The notes under the pieces are model-generated. The model ran no database searches. It saw only the letters and a list, made by a program, of their open reading frames with translations, and had not been told where the DNA came from. Shown here one piece after another: positions 1 through 9,158 of a DNA stretch of 64,000 nucleotides. The position numbers and the translations under genes are program-made. The first letter of the stretch is position 1; each line of letters opens with the position of its first letter. Location of the stretch: the NCBI GenBank assembly GCA_017540085.1, contig JAFYBQ010000037.1, forward strand, positions 124,001-188,000, written 5' to 3'. The stretch is from Synergistaceae bacterium. Its GTDB lineage: Bacteria > Synergistota > Synergistia > Synergistales > Aminobacteriaceae.

Positions 1-506
1 TTCTCACGGACATTACAGCAGCTTATGAGGGAGACCCAGCCGCGAAAAGCCCTGACGAAATAATTTTGGCCTACCCTGCTTTCACGGCAATAAGCGCGTA
101 CAGGACAGCCCACGAGCTTTATGTTATGGGAGTGCCGTTAGTCCCGCGAATCATAACCGAGTACGCTCACTGGCTCACGGGAATCGACATTCACCCGGGC
201 GCGGCAATCGGGGAATATTTCTTCATAGATCACGGAACAGGAGTCGTAATCGGCGAGACTTCAACAATCGGCAGGAGAGTCAAAATCTATCAGAATGTTA
301 CGATAGGCGCGAAAAGTTTTGACGTTTCCCCGGACGGCTCACTAGTGAAGGGGATAAAGCGTCATCCCGACATCGGCAATAATGTTGTGATTTACGCGGG
401 GGCGACTATATTGGGCGGTGATACGGTCATCGGGGACGACTGCGTAATAGGCGGAAATGTCTGGCTGACTCACTCTGTAGAGGCCGGGCAGGTTGTCGTT
501 AGGTGA
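1..506 (+). CDS. cysE: Serine O-acetyltransferase, C-terminal part (5' end outside window)
   Basis: Makes O-acetylserine from serine and acetyl-CoA, the precursor for cysteine; cytosolic. The frame is open from the window edge (first codon at position 3), so the start lies upstream and the TTG at 66 is internal. The visible 167 residues carry the left-handed beta-helix hexapeptide pattern of the family, with [31 protein letters not shown] and a late [10 protein letters not shown]. The spacing and the [10 protein letters not shown] segment resemble the EpsC/SrpH-type serine acetyltransferases. It ends in TGA at 504-506 and is followed immediately by a terminator hairpin. The family assignment is strong; the N-terminal helical domain cannot be seen. 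Confidence 0.9.
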   Translation, partial: LTDITAAYEGDPAAKSPDEIILAYPAFTAISAYRTAHELYVMGVPLVPRIITEYAHWLTGIDIHPGAAIGEYFFIDHGTGVVIGETSTIGRRVKIYQNVTIGAKSFDVSPDGSLVKGIKRHPDIGNNVVIYAGATILGGDTVIGDDCVIGGNVWLTHSVEAGQVVVR

Positions 507-510
507 AATT

Positions 511-546
511 TTCCCTCCTGTATAATTTCTGCGGGAGGGATTTTTC
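511..546 (+). terminator. Terminator hairpin that also holds a -10 box and the next gene's SD
   Basis: TCCCTCC (512-518) can pair with GGAGGGA (534-540), followed by TTTTT (541-545). The loop contains TATAAT (521-526), and the 3' arm GGAGGG is the apparent Shine-Dalgarno for the TTG start at 547. Terminator, promoter and ribosome-binding site are therefore layered on about 35 bases. Confidence 0.7.
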
Positions 547-1341
547 TTGATTAATTACTGGACGGAGCAGAGCATAATTTTTGCGGGGCAGAGGAATTAT
601 CTTGACGAGCTATTCAGAGTATACCCGGTGAATCCTAACTTGCGCCGGGAGCTTTCACAGTCTCAGGCCGAAAAATTAATGTCGGCTTATGACTCACGCG
701 ACAACATAAGGCTTGTTGAAACTTTGCTTGACACTGAACTTTTCCCGCTGAAAGATTCGTATGTTCCTTTTCTCAGGCATGACAGGGGAGCGATAATGCG
801 GAATCCTCAGACGGTGAACAGGATAGCCGGAAATTTATACCAGATGGGAATCGATGCAATAATAGAAAAATGCACAGCCCCGAAAGAAACAAACAGGCAG
901 ATGGGGCCGATGTTCAAAAACTGGATAGCACGAAACGTTATCGGAGTCCCAATTCTGAATGACCCGGAAAAATTTTTGCACATGAATGACAACTGCATAC
1001 TAAATTCTTCAGACGCTTTAATGCAGGACTTCTCACAAAAATATTTGGGCTTCACACGCAACAAGGGAGTCGACTTTCTCGCAAAGTTTCACGGAAAATA
1101 TATCGCGGGCGAGGCAAAATTTCTGACAGATTTCGGAGGACATCAGAACGCGCAGTTTGATGACGCATTAAGCACACTTCACAGCTTCAGGCCGTCACGA
1201 TTTGACGTTATCCCCGTTGCAATTATTGACGGCGTAATCTACATCAGCAATCACAGCAAAATGCATGAATATATTTACCGTCACCCGCAGGATAATATCA
1301 TGTCCGCTCTAGTTCTCCGTGAATTTCTCTACTCACTGTAA
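547..1341 (+). CDS. Type II restriction endonuclease (PD-(D/E)XK, possibly Tsp45I-like)
   Basis: A 264-residue protein directly upstream of a DNA methyltransferase that starts at its stop codon, the usual arrangement of a type II restriction-modification pair. Near residues 178-192 it has KGVDFLAKFHGKYIAGEAKF-like spacing, in which VDF followed by GEAK fits the D...ExK metal-binding core of PD-(D/E)XK nucleases; FGGHQNAQFDDAL follows. The N-terminus (NYWTEQS, RNYLDELFRVYP) resembles restriction enzymes that I associate from memory with the Tsp45I group, so the recognition site cannot be stated. The start is TTG at 547, with GGAGGG seven bases upstream. Nuclease plus methylase pairing is well supported; the subfamily is not. 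Confidence 0.75.
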   Translation: MINYWTEQSIIFAGQRNYLDELFRVYPVNPNLRRELSQSQAEKLMSAYDSRDNIRLVETLLDTELFPLKDSYVPFLRHDRGAIMRNPQTVNRIAGNLYQMGIDAIIEKCTAPKETNRQMGPMFKNWIARNVIGVPILNDPEKFLHMNDNCILNSSDALMQDFSQKYLGFTRNKGVDFLAKFHGKYIAGEAKFLTDFGGHQNAQFDDALSTLHSFRPSRFDVIPVAIIDGVIYISNHSKMHEYIYRHPQDNIMSALVLREFLYSL

Positions 1342-1342
1342 A

Positions 1343-2440
1343 ATGCTCCGGCTTTCTTTTGACGGAAGATTATTGCGCGATGAAGTTCTGCAAAAAGCAC
1401 ACAGCACCGCCGCCAATATCAATATCACGCTTGACACGTCACAAAATTATCTCTTCATGGCCGAAAACTTTTCCGCATTGTCGCTCCTCCTGAAATATTA
1501 CACAGGAAAAATTGATCTCGTCTACACGGATCCGCCCTTCAACACGCAGAATGACTTTTACATTTCCGACACCCGCGCAAATTCCGTAAGCGCAGTGAAA
1601 TCCCGCAGAGCATACCCCGACAAGATGACCCGGGAAAAATTCCTTGCCTTTATGCGTGAGAGGCTCATACTGATTCATGAATTGCTGTCTGACAGAGGCT
1701 CGCTCTATCTTCACATTGACTGCAAGACCGGCCATTATGTGAAAATTATGCTTGATGAGATTTTCGGGGCTGAGAACTTCATGAATGACATTGCCCGCGT
1801 GAAATCGAATCCCAAGAACTTTTACCGCCGTGCATGGGGCAATGAGCGCGACATGATTCTATTTTACGTCAAGAAATCCGGCCTCAACATATGGAACGAC
1901 ATCAAAGCCCCCCTCAATGATTCCGAGATTCTGCGGCTTTTCCCGAAAACTGACACTGACGGAAGGCGATACACTACGATTCCTCTTCATGCCCCCGGCG
2001 AAACTCAGGGCGTTACCGGGCGGGCGTGGCGGAATATTCCCGTTCCACCCGGCCGACATTGGAGGACTGACCCGGCGAATTTTGACGCTCTCGACTCGCA
2101 GGGACTCATAGAGTGGTCAGCGTCAGGCAATCCCCGAATCAAAAAATACGCGGACGGTCACAGCGGCAGAAAGATTCAGGACGTGTGGACATTCAAAGAC
2201 CCTCAGAATCCCGTTTACCCTACGGAAAAGAATCATGACATGCTGAAATTGATTGTCGCTCAGTCATCGCTTAATGAAAGTATTGTGCTTGATCCTTTTG
2301 CCGGAAGCGGGGCTTTCCTAATGTGTGCTAATGAATTAGGCCGTAAGTTTATCGGGATTGACCAGTCAGAAGAGTCCGTGAAAGTTATCCGTGAGAGATT
2401 GAGAGATGATTATACGTTTGTTGATTTGGTGAAGGAGTAA
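1343..2440 (+). CDS. DNA methyltransferase (beta-class, N4/N6), partner of the upstream nuclease
   Basis: Transfers methyl from SAM to an exocyclic amino group of the target base, protecting host DNA from the nuclease at 547-1341. Motif IV (TDPPFNT) comes early, near residue 66 of the protein, and the SAM-binding motif I (LDPFAGSGAF) lies near the C-terminus, followed by GIDQSEES; this order defines beta-class enzymes. I chose ATG 1343, one base after the nuclease TAA, which suggests translational coupling. A GTG at 1319 would add eight residues and overlap the nuclease gene by 23 bases. Neither start has a strong SD. At about 365 residues it is complete. Confidence 0.88.
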   Translation: MLRLSFDGRLLRDEVLQKAHSTAANINITLDTSQNYLFMAENFSALSLLLKYYTGKIDLVYTDPPFNTQNDFYISDTRANSVSAVKSRRAYPDKMTREKFLAFMRERLILIHELLSDRGSLYLHIDCKTGHYVKIMLDEIFGAENFMNDIARVKSNPKNFYRRAWGNERDMILFYVKKSGLNIWNDIKAPLNDSEILRLFPKTDTDGRRYTTIPLHAPGETQGVTGRAWRNIPVPPGRHWRTDPANFDALDSQGLIEWSASGNPRIKKYADGHSGRKIQDVWTFKDPQNPVYPTEKNHDMLKLIVAQSSLNESIVLDPFAGSGAFLMCANELGRKFIGIDQSEESVKVIRERLRDDYTFVDLVKE

Positions 2441-2442
2441 AA

Positions 2443-2478
2443 TTTTCCCCCAGTCGTAAAAGGCCGGGGGATTTTTGT
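2443..2478. terminator. Bidirectional terminator between convergent genes
   Basis: CCCCC (2447-2451) pairs with GGGGG (2466-2470). It is flanked by AAAATTTT on one side and ATTTTTG on the other, so it can serve both the methyltransferase and the ABC ATPase gene. Confidence 0.75.
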
Positions 2479-2480
2479 TG

Positions 2481-3230
2481 TTACCGTCTCAATACTTTTG
2501 AGAGAAATTCTACCGTACGCGGCTGTTTCGGGTGATTGAACACCTCATCCGGCGTACCCTGCTCGCTGATTATTCCCTTGTCGATAAATAATACCCTGTG
2601 CGCGATTTTGTACGCGAATCCCATCTCATGAGTTACAAGATACATAGTCATTCCCAAGTCGGCAAGCTCCTGCATAACGTCAAGAACTTCACCGATCATT
2701 TCAGGGTCAAGCGCGCTCGTAGGCTCATCGAACAAAAGCACCTCTGGATTCATAGCCATAGCCCGGGCGATTGCGACTCTCTGCTTCTGCCCCCCCGATA
2801 ATCTGTCAGGCCATTCGTCTATCTTGTCGGCAAGTCCAACGCGGGCTAGGAGTTCGGCGGCTCTCACATCAGCTTCTTCCTGCGTCATGAGTTTTAGGTC
2901 GACAGGGGCAAGCGTCAAATTTTTCCTCACCGTCAAATGCGGGAAAAGGTGAAAATGCTGGAACACCATGCACATTTTACGCCGTACAAGATTTATGTTG
3001 CATGAAGGGGACGTAATATCTTCTCCGTTGAATGTGATTGTCCCGGACGTAGGCTCCTCCATTCGGTTAAGGCAGCGGAGGAATGTTGACTTTCCTGACC
3101 CTGAAGGCCCTATCACCGCGATTTTCTCGCCCTTCACTATTGATGTGCTTATTCCGTTTAGGACGTTAAGAGTCCGGCCGTCCTGAAGCACGAAAGTTTT
3201 GCGAAGGTCTTTCACTTCAATAACCGCCAT
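2481..3230 (-). CDS. Polar amino-acid ABC transporter, ATP-binding protein (GlnQ/HisP type)
   Basis: Hydrolyses ATP on the cytoplasmic face to drive amino-acid import with the permease 5 bases upstream and the binding protein beyond it. Walker A is GPSGSGKST (about residues 42-50), the signature is [14 protein letters not shown], Walker B is [13 protein letters not shown], and the switch histidine lies in LVTHEMGFA. The ERMEEPTSG-type loop and 249-residue length are typical of the GlnQ/HisP/ArtP group. It is the last gene of a three-gene operon, in order binding protein, permease, ATPase. The substrate cannot be fixed from the ATPase. Confidence 0.93.
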   Translation of the reverse strand: MAVIEVKDLRKTFVLQDGRTLNVLNGISTSIVKGEKIAVIGPSGSGKSTFLRCLNRMEEPTSGTITFNGEDITSPSCNINLVRRKMCMVFQHFHLFPHLTVRKNLTLAPVDLKLMTQEEADVRAAELLARVGLADKIDEWPDRLSGGQKQRVAIARAMAMNPEVLLFDEPTSALDPEMIGEVLDVMQELADLGMTMYLVTHEMGFAYKIAHRVLFIDKGIISEQGTPDEVFNHPKQPRTVEFLSKVLRR

Positions 3231-3234
3231 GTTA

Positions 3235-4038
3235 TTACCTCCTGCCCCGACTGAGCCACTGCTCCAGCTTTTTCACGAGCTTTGACAGTACCATTACCAT
3301 AATCAGATAGATTATCGCAACCATCACAAGCGGCTGTGAATGCTCAAGCGTCAGTGCCTGAATGTTCTGACCCGCCCGCGTAAGGTCATCAATCCCGATG
3401 TACCCGGCTATTGATGTCTCCTTCAGCAGTGCTATAAACTCGTTGAACAGCATCGGCACAACGTTGCGTAATGCCTGCGGTAATATAACGTGCCTCATTG
3501 ATGAGCCGTATGTCAGTCCCAATGACCGCGCCGCCTCCATCTGTCCCGCGTCAATCGACTCAATTCCGCCCCGGAAGATTTCCGCCACATATGCCCCGGA
3601 GTTAAGACCGAACGCAAGAATCGCAATGTACTGCGTGTTGAGATCCCTCGCTGAGGCAAATATAGTGAAGTTCCATATCAATAGCTGAACCATCGCAGGA
3701 GTCCCACGCAAAACGGTGATATATGTCTCCGCAAACTTGTTCAGAATCGGAATATGCACCCCGCCTTTGTACGCCACACGTATAACGCTCAGTATCAGCC
3801 CGACAATCACGCCGATTACAGTCGCGCCGGCCGTCATGAAGAGAGTCGACTTCAGGCCGTCAACAAGCATCATATAGCGGTCATCCTTCACGAAATTCTG
3901 ATAGAAACGCCTGTTGAAGTCCGCCCACGCCGAGGCCGTAAAGAATCCCGAACGCCACAGCAAATACAGCAGGAACGCTCCGACAATCCACAGCAGAAAA
4001 TCTCCGCGCCCCGCTCCGGGGTATGTCTTATTTCGCAT
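3235..4038 (-). CDS. Polar amino-acid ABC transporter, permease (HisM/GlnP type)
   Basis: Integral membrane subunit forming the amino-acid translocation path. The 267-residue sequence has an N-terminal hydrophobic segment ([14 protein letters not shown]), further membrane helices, and the EAA loop ([20 protein letters not shown], then [12 protein letters not shown]) that docks on the ATPase. The [12 protein letters not shown] segment is typical of the HisM/GlnP family. The ATG at 4038 lies inside the 3' end of the binding-protein gene (11-base overlap), which suggests tight translational coupling. The single permease gene implies a homodimeric channel. Confidence 0.92.
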   Translation of the reverse strand: MRNKTYPGAGRGDFLLWIVGAFLLYLLWRSGFFTASAWADFNRRFYQNFVKDDRYMMLVDGLKSTLFMTAGATVIGVIVGLILSVIRVAYKGGVHIPILNKFAETYITVLRGTPAMVQLLIWNFTIFASARDLNTQYIAILAFGLNSGAYVAEIFRGGIESIDAGQMEAARSLGLTYGSSMRHVILPQALRNVVPMLFNEFIALLKETSIAGYIGIDDLTRAGQNIQALTLEHSQPLVMVAIIYLIMVMVLSKLVKKLEQWLSRGRR

Positions 4039-4825
4039 AGTCTTCCGCCCGGATTAACGCTACCTGCTTCACGCCCGTAACGTAATTTTCGGAGAAGTCC
4101 ATATTCTCTTTGCGTTCGTCTGTTACGGTGATTCCCGCGCAAATCATATCAACTTTTCCTGTTGAGACGGCTGTGGGAAGAGCGTCAAAATTCATGTTGA
4201 TGATTACGAGTTCTTTGCCGAGCTTTTTGGCGATGTGGGCGCACATTTCGATGTCGATTCCTATGAAGCCGCTTCCGACTTTCAGCTCATAGGGGGCAAA
4301 TCCTGCCTCTGTCCCTACATAGAGCTTTCCGCCTTTCGCACCCTTGCTGAAGTCTATATCCTCCGGCTTGACCGCTGAATAGTCCCCGCCGATGTACTTG
4401 GCGAAAATGGTATCCATTGTTCCGTCAGCTTTCATTTCCGCAAGAATCTTGTTGACCTGTGAGACTAGCTCCGTATTTCCCTTCCTGAAGCCGATTGCGT
4501 AGCTCTCAACGCTCATAGGCTCGTCCATAATCGCGAGGCCGTCAATCTCATTCACGAATCTTTTCGCGGGCATTTCGTCCATGATTACGGCGCGGATTTT
4601 TCCCTGCCTTAGAGCCGCAACAGCGTCAACATATTTCTCGTATGTCGTGAGGAGATCCGCTTTCTTGTCGCCAAGCAGATCCTCGGCTATGTACTGGCCT
4701 GTTGTGCCTCTCTGAGCCGCGAGCCTTTCGCCTTTGAGCTGATCCGGGGACTTGAGCTTTTCACCCTCAGCAGACGCACAAACGCACAGCATTAACACGA
4801 ACATAAGCGCAAGAAACTTTTTCAT
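4028..4825 (-). CDS. Amino-acid ABC transporter substrate-binding protein with circularly permuted domain order
   Basis: Periplasmic binding protein of the SBP_bac_3 (GlnH-like) family, with an N-terminal signal peptide (residues 1-19, ending CASA). The order of the fold is unusual. Residues 25-147 (SPDQLKGERLAAQRGTTG through GTMDTIFAKYIGG) match what is normally the second half of such proteins. Residues 166-258 (GGKLYVGTEAGFAPYE, GFIGIDIEM, GKVDMICAGITVTDERK, MDFSENYVTG) match what is normally the first half. Each half is present once and total length (265) is normal, so this looks like a genuine circular permutation. It is first in the operon and overlaps the permease gene by 11 bases. Leader: TATAAT, TTTTCACA, GGAAGG, ATG. 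Confidence 0.9.
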   Translation of the reverse strand: MKKFLALMFVLMLCVCASAEGEKLKSPDQLKGERLAAQRGTTGQYIAEDLLGDKKADLLTTYEKYVDAVAALRQGKIRAVIMDEMPAKRFVNEIDGLAIMDEPMSVESYAIGFRKGNTELVSQVNKILAEMKADGTMDTIFAKYIGGDYSAVKPEDIDFSKGAKGGKLYVGTEAGFAPYELKVGSGFIGIDIEMCAHIAKKLGKELVIINMNFDALPTAVSTGKVDMICAGITVTDERKENMDFSENYVTGVKQVALIRAEDYAK

Positions 4826-4865
4826 GATAAGAACAGTCCTTCCTGTGAAAATTTTCCGGCAAATA

Positions 4866-4871
4866 ATTATA
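4866..4871 (-). promoter_or_regulatory. -10 box of the amino-acid transporter operon
   Basis: TATAAT on the minus strand, about 40 bases upstream of the binding-protein ATG, followed by AAAATTTTCACAGGAAGGA. I see no convincing -35 element. Confidence 0.45.
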
Positions 4872-4894
4872 GCCTAAATAGTAATGCGCGGGCA

Positions 4895-5386
4895 TTAAAG
4901 CTCCGTAACCCTCAGCGGCAACGACTCACCGTCAACCCCGGCAATCATTTCATGAACCGTCAAACCGTTCTCAGGGTGCCGCCAGCCATCCGGGACAATC
5001 TGACTCAGCGGCACAAGCACAAAAAGACGCTCCGGGATTCTCGCGTGCGGAATGTCCAAATCCTGCGAGTGAAATATAACGTCATCCATCAGCAGAATAT
5101 CAATGTCAATTTTCCTCGCGCCCCATCGGACTGACTCAACACGGCCAATTTCGCGCTCAAAATTTTTGACGGCCTTCAGGATTTCGTGAGGCTCATAATC
5201 TGACGGCGAGTCGATTCTCACGCAGGCGTTCAGGTAGTCAGGCTGTGCGACTCCTCCCCAGGGGGCTGTGCTGAATACGTCGCTTGACGCTGAGACATGG
5301 CCGAGTGATTCGAGTCTTCTGACTGCCTCGCGGAGATTCTGGAGACGATTGCCCAAATTTGAGCCTAACGCAAAATATATCTTCAC
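4895..5386 (-). CDS. folK: HPPK: 6-hydroxymethyl-7,8-dihydropterin pyrophosphokinase
   Basis: Transfers pyrophosphate from ATP to 6-hydroxymethyl-dihydropterin in folate synthesis; cytosolic. The 163-residue length is standard. Family landmarks are FALGSNLGNR at the N-terminus, the STAPWGGVAQPDYLNACV substrate loop, the metal-binding RWGARKIDIDILLM segment (two essential Asp) and IPHARIPERLFVL. No other folate gene is near. It is transcribed away from treB, with the two 5' ends sharing about 110 bases. The start MKIYFALGSN aligns with the family. Confidence 0.95.
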   Translation of the reverse strand: MKIYFALGSNLGNRLQNLREAVRRLESLGHVSASSDVFSTAPWGGVAQPDYLNACVRIDSPSDYEPHEILKAVKNFEREIGRVESVRWGARKIDIDILLMDDVIFHSQDLDIPHARIPERLFVLVPLSQIVPDGWRHPENGLTVHEMIAGVDGESLPLRVTEL

Positions 5387-5496
5387 GGAAAAATCACGCT
5401 CCCTTATGGAATATACTTACGGAAAAATTACACTGTCTGCAATATAATTATCACACTTCAAATTATCCCAAAAATTTTATATCGGAGGCGTTGCTC

Positions 5497-7428
5497 ATGG
5501 GCAAATTTTTGTCTGACGCAAAAGAGCTTCTCGCGGCCATAGGCGGGAAGGAAAATATCACGGCGGTCTCCCACTGCATAACCCGTATGCGGTTCGTTCT
5601 GACTGACCCGAAAATAGCGGACATGAAACGAATCGAGTCCATCAAGTCAGTAAAAGGGACATTCACGCAGGCCGGGCAGTTTCAGGTGATAATCGGGAAT
5701 GAAGTTGCTGACTTCTACAAAGATTTTGCGGAAGTGTCCGGGGTATCGGGAGTCTCAAAGTCTGAAGTAAAAGCGATGTCGAAACAGAATCAGAATATTC
5801 TTCAGCGACTCATGACATCAATCGCGGAGATATTCGCGCCGTTAATCCCTGCTATTGTTGTGGGCGGTCTCATTCTCGGCTTCAGGAATGTTATTGACAG
5901 CATGGAGATTTTTGGCGGTGCGACTCTCGTCAGCCAGAGTCAATTTTGGGCGGGCGTTGACCACTTTTTGTGGCTTCTCGGTGAGGCAGTGTTTCATGTC
6001 GGAATCCCTGTAGGAATCTGCTGGACTATCATGCGGAAGATGGGCGGTACGGAAATGCTCGGTATCATTCTCGGACTTACGCTCGTATCTTCACAGCTCA
6101 CGAACGCATACGCAGTAGCCGGAGCGATGGCAAACGGGACACTGAATCAGTGGAATTTCGGCTTCATTCAGGTGAACATGATCGGCTATCAGGCTCAAGT
6201 TCTCCCGGCAATGTTAGCGGCTTTCACATTGGCATACTTGGAGCGTTTCTTCAAGAAGATTATTCCGCAGGTCGTGCAGATGATTCTTGTACCGTTCTTC
6301 AGCTTATTGTTTGCGGTAATGGCGGCTCATTTCGTGCTTGGGCCAATCGGCTGGCGTATAGGCTCGTGGATTTCTGCGGCTGTCTACGCGGGAATATCGG
6401 GGTCATACCGCGTAATATTCGGGGCGGTGTTCGGGTTCTTCTACGCTCCCCTAGTCATTACGGGACTGCACCACATGAGCAACGCTATAGACATTCAGCT
6501 TATCGCGGATTTCGGCGGGACTATGCTTTGGCCTATGATAGCGTTGTCGAACATCGCACAGGGAAGCGCGGTGCTAGGTATGATTTTCCTTCAGCGTAAA
6601 AGCGCAAAGGCTAAGGAGCTTAATATTCCGTCCTGCATATCGTGTTATCTCGGTGTAACTGAGCCGGCCATGTTCGGAGTCAACCTGAAGTATGTATTTC
6701 CGTTCATCTGCGGTATGACTGGCTCATGTATCGCGGGAATCATCAGCACAGCAGCGAGTGTTACGGCGAGTGCTATAGGTGTCGGAGGATTGCCGGGTAT
6801 ACTGTCGATTCAGCCGGGGTCTATTGCGTGGTTTGCTATCTGCATGGCCGTTGCGGTGTGCGTACCGTTCGCGCTGACCTACGCCGCAGGAAAGCGCAGG
6901 GGAATCGACAAGGAAGCCGCTGACGAAGCGACAAAGGAAGCCGAATTAGAGCGGGCAAGGACGGAGCATAGGCCGATAGATTTCATGGCGTTCCTTACTG
7001 GGAAGACAGTCGCAATAAGTGAAGTGCCTGATGCTACATTTGCCGAAAAAGTTTTGGGCGACGGAATCGCGATAGAGCCGGAAGATAATATACTCGTCTC
7101 GCCTGTTGACGCTGTTGTGGAGAATCTCATGGAGGGCAGCAATCACGCAATAGGACTCGTTATGGATAACGGCCTCGAAATTCTGTTACACATTGGGCTT
7201 GACACTGTAGCAATGCAGGGAGATGGATTTGTCCTTCACGTTGCGGAGGGCGACAGGGTGAAAAAAGGCCAGGAGCTAATCTCGTTTGACCCGGAGAAAA
7301 TCAAAGCCGCAGGCCATCCCGTAACAACAATCATGGTAATCACGAATGACGCGGGATATGAGTCGTTCAAATTTGACGCGGGTATTCAGGTCAAAGCCGC
7401 CGAAAACGTTATAGCACACGCGGAGTAA
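5497..7428 (+). CDS. treB: Trehalose-type PTS permease EIIBC with fused EIIA
   Basis: Imports and phosphorylates a disaccharide, most likely trehalose to trehalose-6-phosphate. Domains in order: EIIB with the phospho-Cys in SHCITRMRF (C27) and the TreB-like VKGTFTQAGQFQVIIG; multi-span EIIC (about residues 100-470) including the GLHHMSNAID loop; C-terminal EIIA of the Glc type with LLHIGLDTV and FDPEKIKAAGHP. TreB of enteric bacteria lacks the EIIA part, so this version is self-contained. Start: ATG 5497 with GGAGG at 5484-5488; an upstream in-frame start at 5359 would overlap folK and lacks an SD. treC follows after five bases. Confidence 0.92.
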   Translation: MGKFLSDAKELLAAIGGKENITAVSHCITRMRFVLTDPKIADMKRIESIKSVKGTFTQAGQFQVIIGNEVADFYKDFAEVSGVSGVSKSEVKAMSKQNQNILQRLMTSIAEIFAPLIPAIVVGGLILGFRNVIDSMEIFGGATLVSQSQFWAGVDHFLWLLGEAVFHVGIPVGICWTIMRKMGGTEMLGIILGLTLVSSQLTNAYAVAGAMANGTLNQWNFGFIQVNMIGYQAQVLPAMLAAFTLAYLERFFKKIIPQVVQMILVPFFSLLFAVMAAHFVLGPIGWRIGSWISAAVYAGISGSYRVIFGAVFGFFYAPLVITGLHHMSNAIDIQLIADFGGTMLWPMIALSNIAQGSAVLGMIFLQRKSAKAKELNIPSCISCYLGVTEPAMFGVNLKYVFPFICGMTGSCIAGIISTAASVTASAIGVGGLPGILSIQPGSIAWFAICMAVAVCVPFALTYAAGKRRGIDKEAADEATKEAELERARTEHRPIDFMAFLTGKTVAISEVPDATFAEKVLGDGIAIEPEDNILVSPVDAVVENLMEGSNHAIGLVMDNGLEILLHIGLDTVAMQGDGFVLHVAEGDRVKKGQELISFDPEKIKAAGHPVTTIMVITNDAGYESFKFDAGIQVKAAENVIAHAE

Positions 7429-7433
7429 CAGCC

Positions 7434-9044
7434 ATGCAGGACAAATACAAATCTTCAGCCGTCTACCAGATCTACATCAAATCATTCTGCGACTCAAACG
7501 GAGACGGTATCGGCGACATCAACGGAATACGCGCAAAGCTCCCCTACATTCATTCGCTGGGAGTCAAATATATCTGGGTAACTCCTTTCTTCTGTTCACC
7601 GATGGCGGATAACGGCTATGATGTCTCAGACTATCGCAACGTTAATCCCATGTTCGGCACAATGGATGACTGCGAGAAAATGATAGCTGAGGCTGACGCG
7701 CTCGGAATGGGGTTCATGTTCGACATGGTATTCAATCACACATCGGACGAGCATGAATGGTTCAGGAAGGCACTTGCGGGAGACCCGAAATATATGGACT
7801 ACTACATTTTCCGGGACAACCCGCCGGAATGGACATCAGTTTTCGGGGGGTCAGCGTGGGAATTTTCGCCCTCAGTCGGGAAATATTACTTGCACTTGTT
7901 CCACAAAAAGCAGCCCGATTTGAACTGGGACAATCCGCAAGTCCGGGAGGAACTGAAAGACGTTGTGCGATTCTGGAAGGGGAAAGGCGTTAAGGGATTC
8001 CGCTTTGACGTTCTCAACCTAATATCAAAGCCCGCGAATCTTGAATCGCTTCCTGCGGGGGCTGGCGCGCAATTCTGCAAGGACGGCCCGCACATTCACG
8101 AGTATATACGCGAGCTTGCTGGGGACTCCGGGATTACGGACATGATTACGGTCGGCGAAATGTCGTCCACAACCCTCGAAAACTGCATACAGTACGCGAA
8201 TCCGTCAGGCTCTGAGCTTTCTATGTGCTTCAACTTCCATCATCTGAAGGTTGACTACAAGGACGGCGGGAAATGGACTCTAATGCCTCCCGATTTGCAC
8301 GAACTCCGAAAAATTTTCAGCACGTGGCAGGAAGGACTCTCGAACGCAGGAAGCTGGCAGGCTCTCTTCTGGTGCAATCACGATCAGCCGCGAATAGTCT
8401 CAAGATTCGGCGATGAGGGCGAATACTGGAGGCAGTCAGCAAAAATGCTCGCAACGTTCGTACACTTCATGAGGGGGACTCCGTATATATATCAGGGCGA
8501 GGAGCTTGGGATGACTAACGCACACTTCACGGACATAAAGCAGTATCAGGATGTCGAGTCGCTGAATTATTATCGGATTATGCGCGACAATGGAGTCTCC
8601 GAGTCTGACGCGCTGAAAGTCCTTGCCTCGAAATCACGCGACAACGCACGGACTCCAATGCAGTGGACTCCCGGCCATGAGGCAGGATTCACGGAGGGTA
8701 AATCATGGCTCAGTGTTACGGAGAATTTCACGGACATCAACGCCGAGTCAGAAGAGTCAGACCCCGACTCAATCCTCAATTACTATAGGCAGCTTGTGCA
8801 GCTCAGGAAGGATTACGCGGTAATCTCGGAAGGTGATGTGAAGTTCATTGACACGGGAAATGATAACGTCATCGGCTATGAGCGGAGATTGAACGGTGAA
8901 AGACTCGTAGTGCTGTGCAATTTCAGCGGGAGTGATGAGACTGTTACGGGCGTTGACGTGAAAGGCCGGGTGTTAATCGGGAATTATTCCGGCTCGCACA
9001 GGATGATGAAGCCGTATGAGGTTCTCGCGATTCTTGAGGGCTGA
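7434..9044 (+). CDS. treC: Trehalose-6-phosphate hydrolase (GH13)
   Basis: Cleaves imported trehalose-6-phosphate to glucose and glucose-6-phosphate in the cytosol. At 536 residues it has the GH13 motifs: DMVFNHTSDEH, GFRFDVLN with nucleophile D192, TVGEMSS with acid/base E242, and NHDQPR with D317. The N-terminal YQIYIKSFCDSNGDGIGDI is typical of the oligo-1,6-glucosidase/TreC subfamily. Coupling to the trehalose-type PTS picks TreC over other members. The five-base gap implies cotranscription, and a terminator follows. No TreR-type regulator is nearby. Confidence 0.92.
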   Translation: MQDKYKSSAVYQIYIKSFCDSNGDGIGDINGIRAKLPYIHSLGVKYIWVTPFFCSPMADNGYDVSDYRNVNPMFGTMDDCEKMIAEADALGMGFMFDMVFNHTSDEHEWFRKALAGDPKYMDYYIFRDNPPEWTSVFGGSAWEFSPSVGKYYLHLFHKKQPDLNWDNPQVREELKDVVRFWKGKGVKGFRFDVLNLISKPANLESLPAGAGAQFCKDGPHIHEYIRELAGDSGITDMITVGEMSSTTLENCIQYANPSGSELSMCFNFHHLKVDYKDGGKWTLMPPDLHELRKIFSTWQEGLSNAGSWQALFWCNHDQPRIVSRFGDEGEYWRQSAKMLATFVHFMRGTPYIYQGEELGMTNAHFTDIKQYQDVESLNYYRIMRDNGVSESDALKVLASKSRDNARTPMQWTPGHEAGFTEGKSWLSVTENFTDINAESEESDPDSILNYYRQLVQLRKDYAVISEGDVKFIDTGNDNVIGYERRLNGERLVVLCNFSGSDETVTGVDVKGRVLIGNYSGSHRMMKPYEVLAILEG

Positions 9045-9071
9045 GTCAGATTTTCAGGCGTAAAAGCAGGG

Positions 9072-9105
9072 GCGTTCCTTCAGATTTTGCGGGGACGCTC
9101 TTTTT
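9072..9105 (+). terminator. Terminator after treC
   Basis: GCGTTCC (9072-9078) pairs with GGGACGC (9092-9098), followed by TCTTTTT. A TACAAT -10 box for the next gene lies at 9112-9117, directly after the T-run. Confidence 0.7.
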
Positions 9106-9158
9106 GTGTAGTACAATACCTGAGAATTTCACACTTCAACGAAAGAAGGCTTTATCCC

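Noticed and set aside
5359-5496. N-terminal extension of the PTS protein
   Set aside because: It overlaps folK on the other strand, has no SD and no family similarity; ATG 5497 has GGAGG and aligns with TreB.
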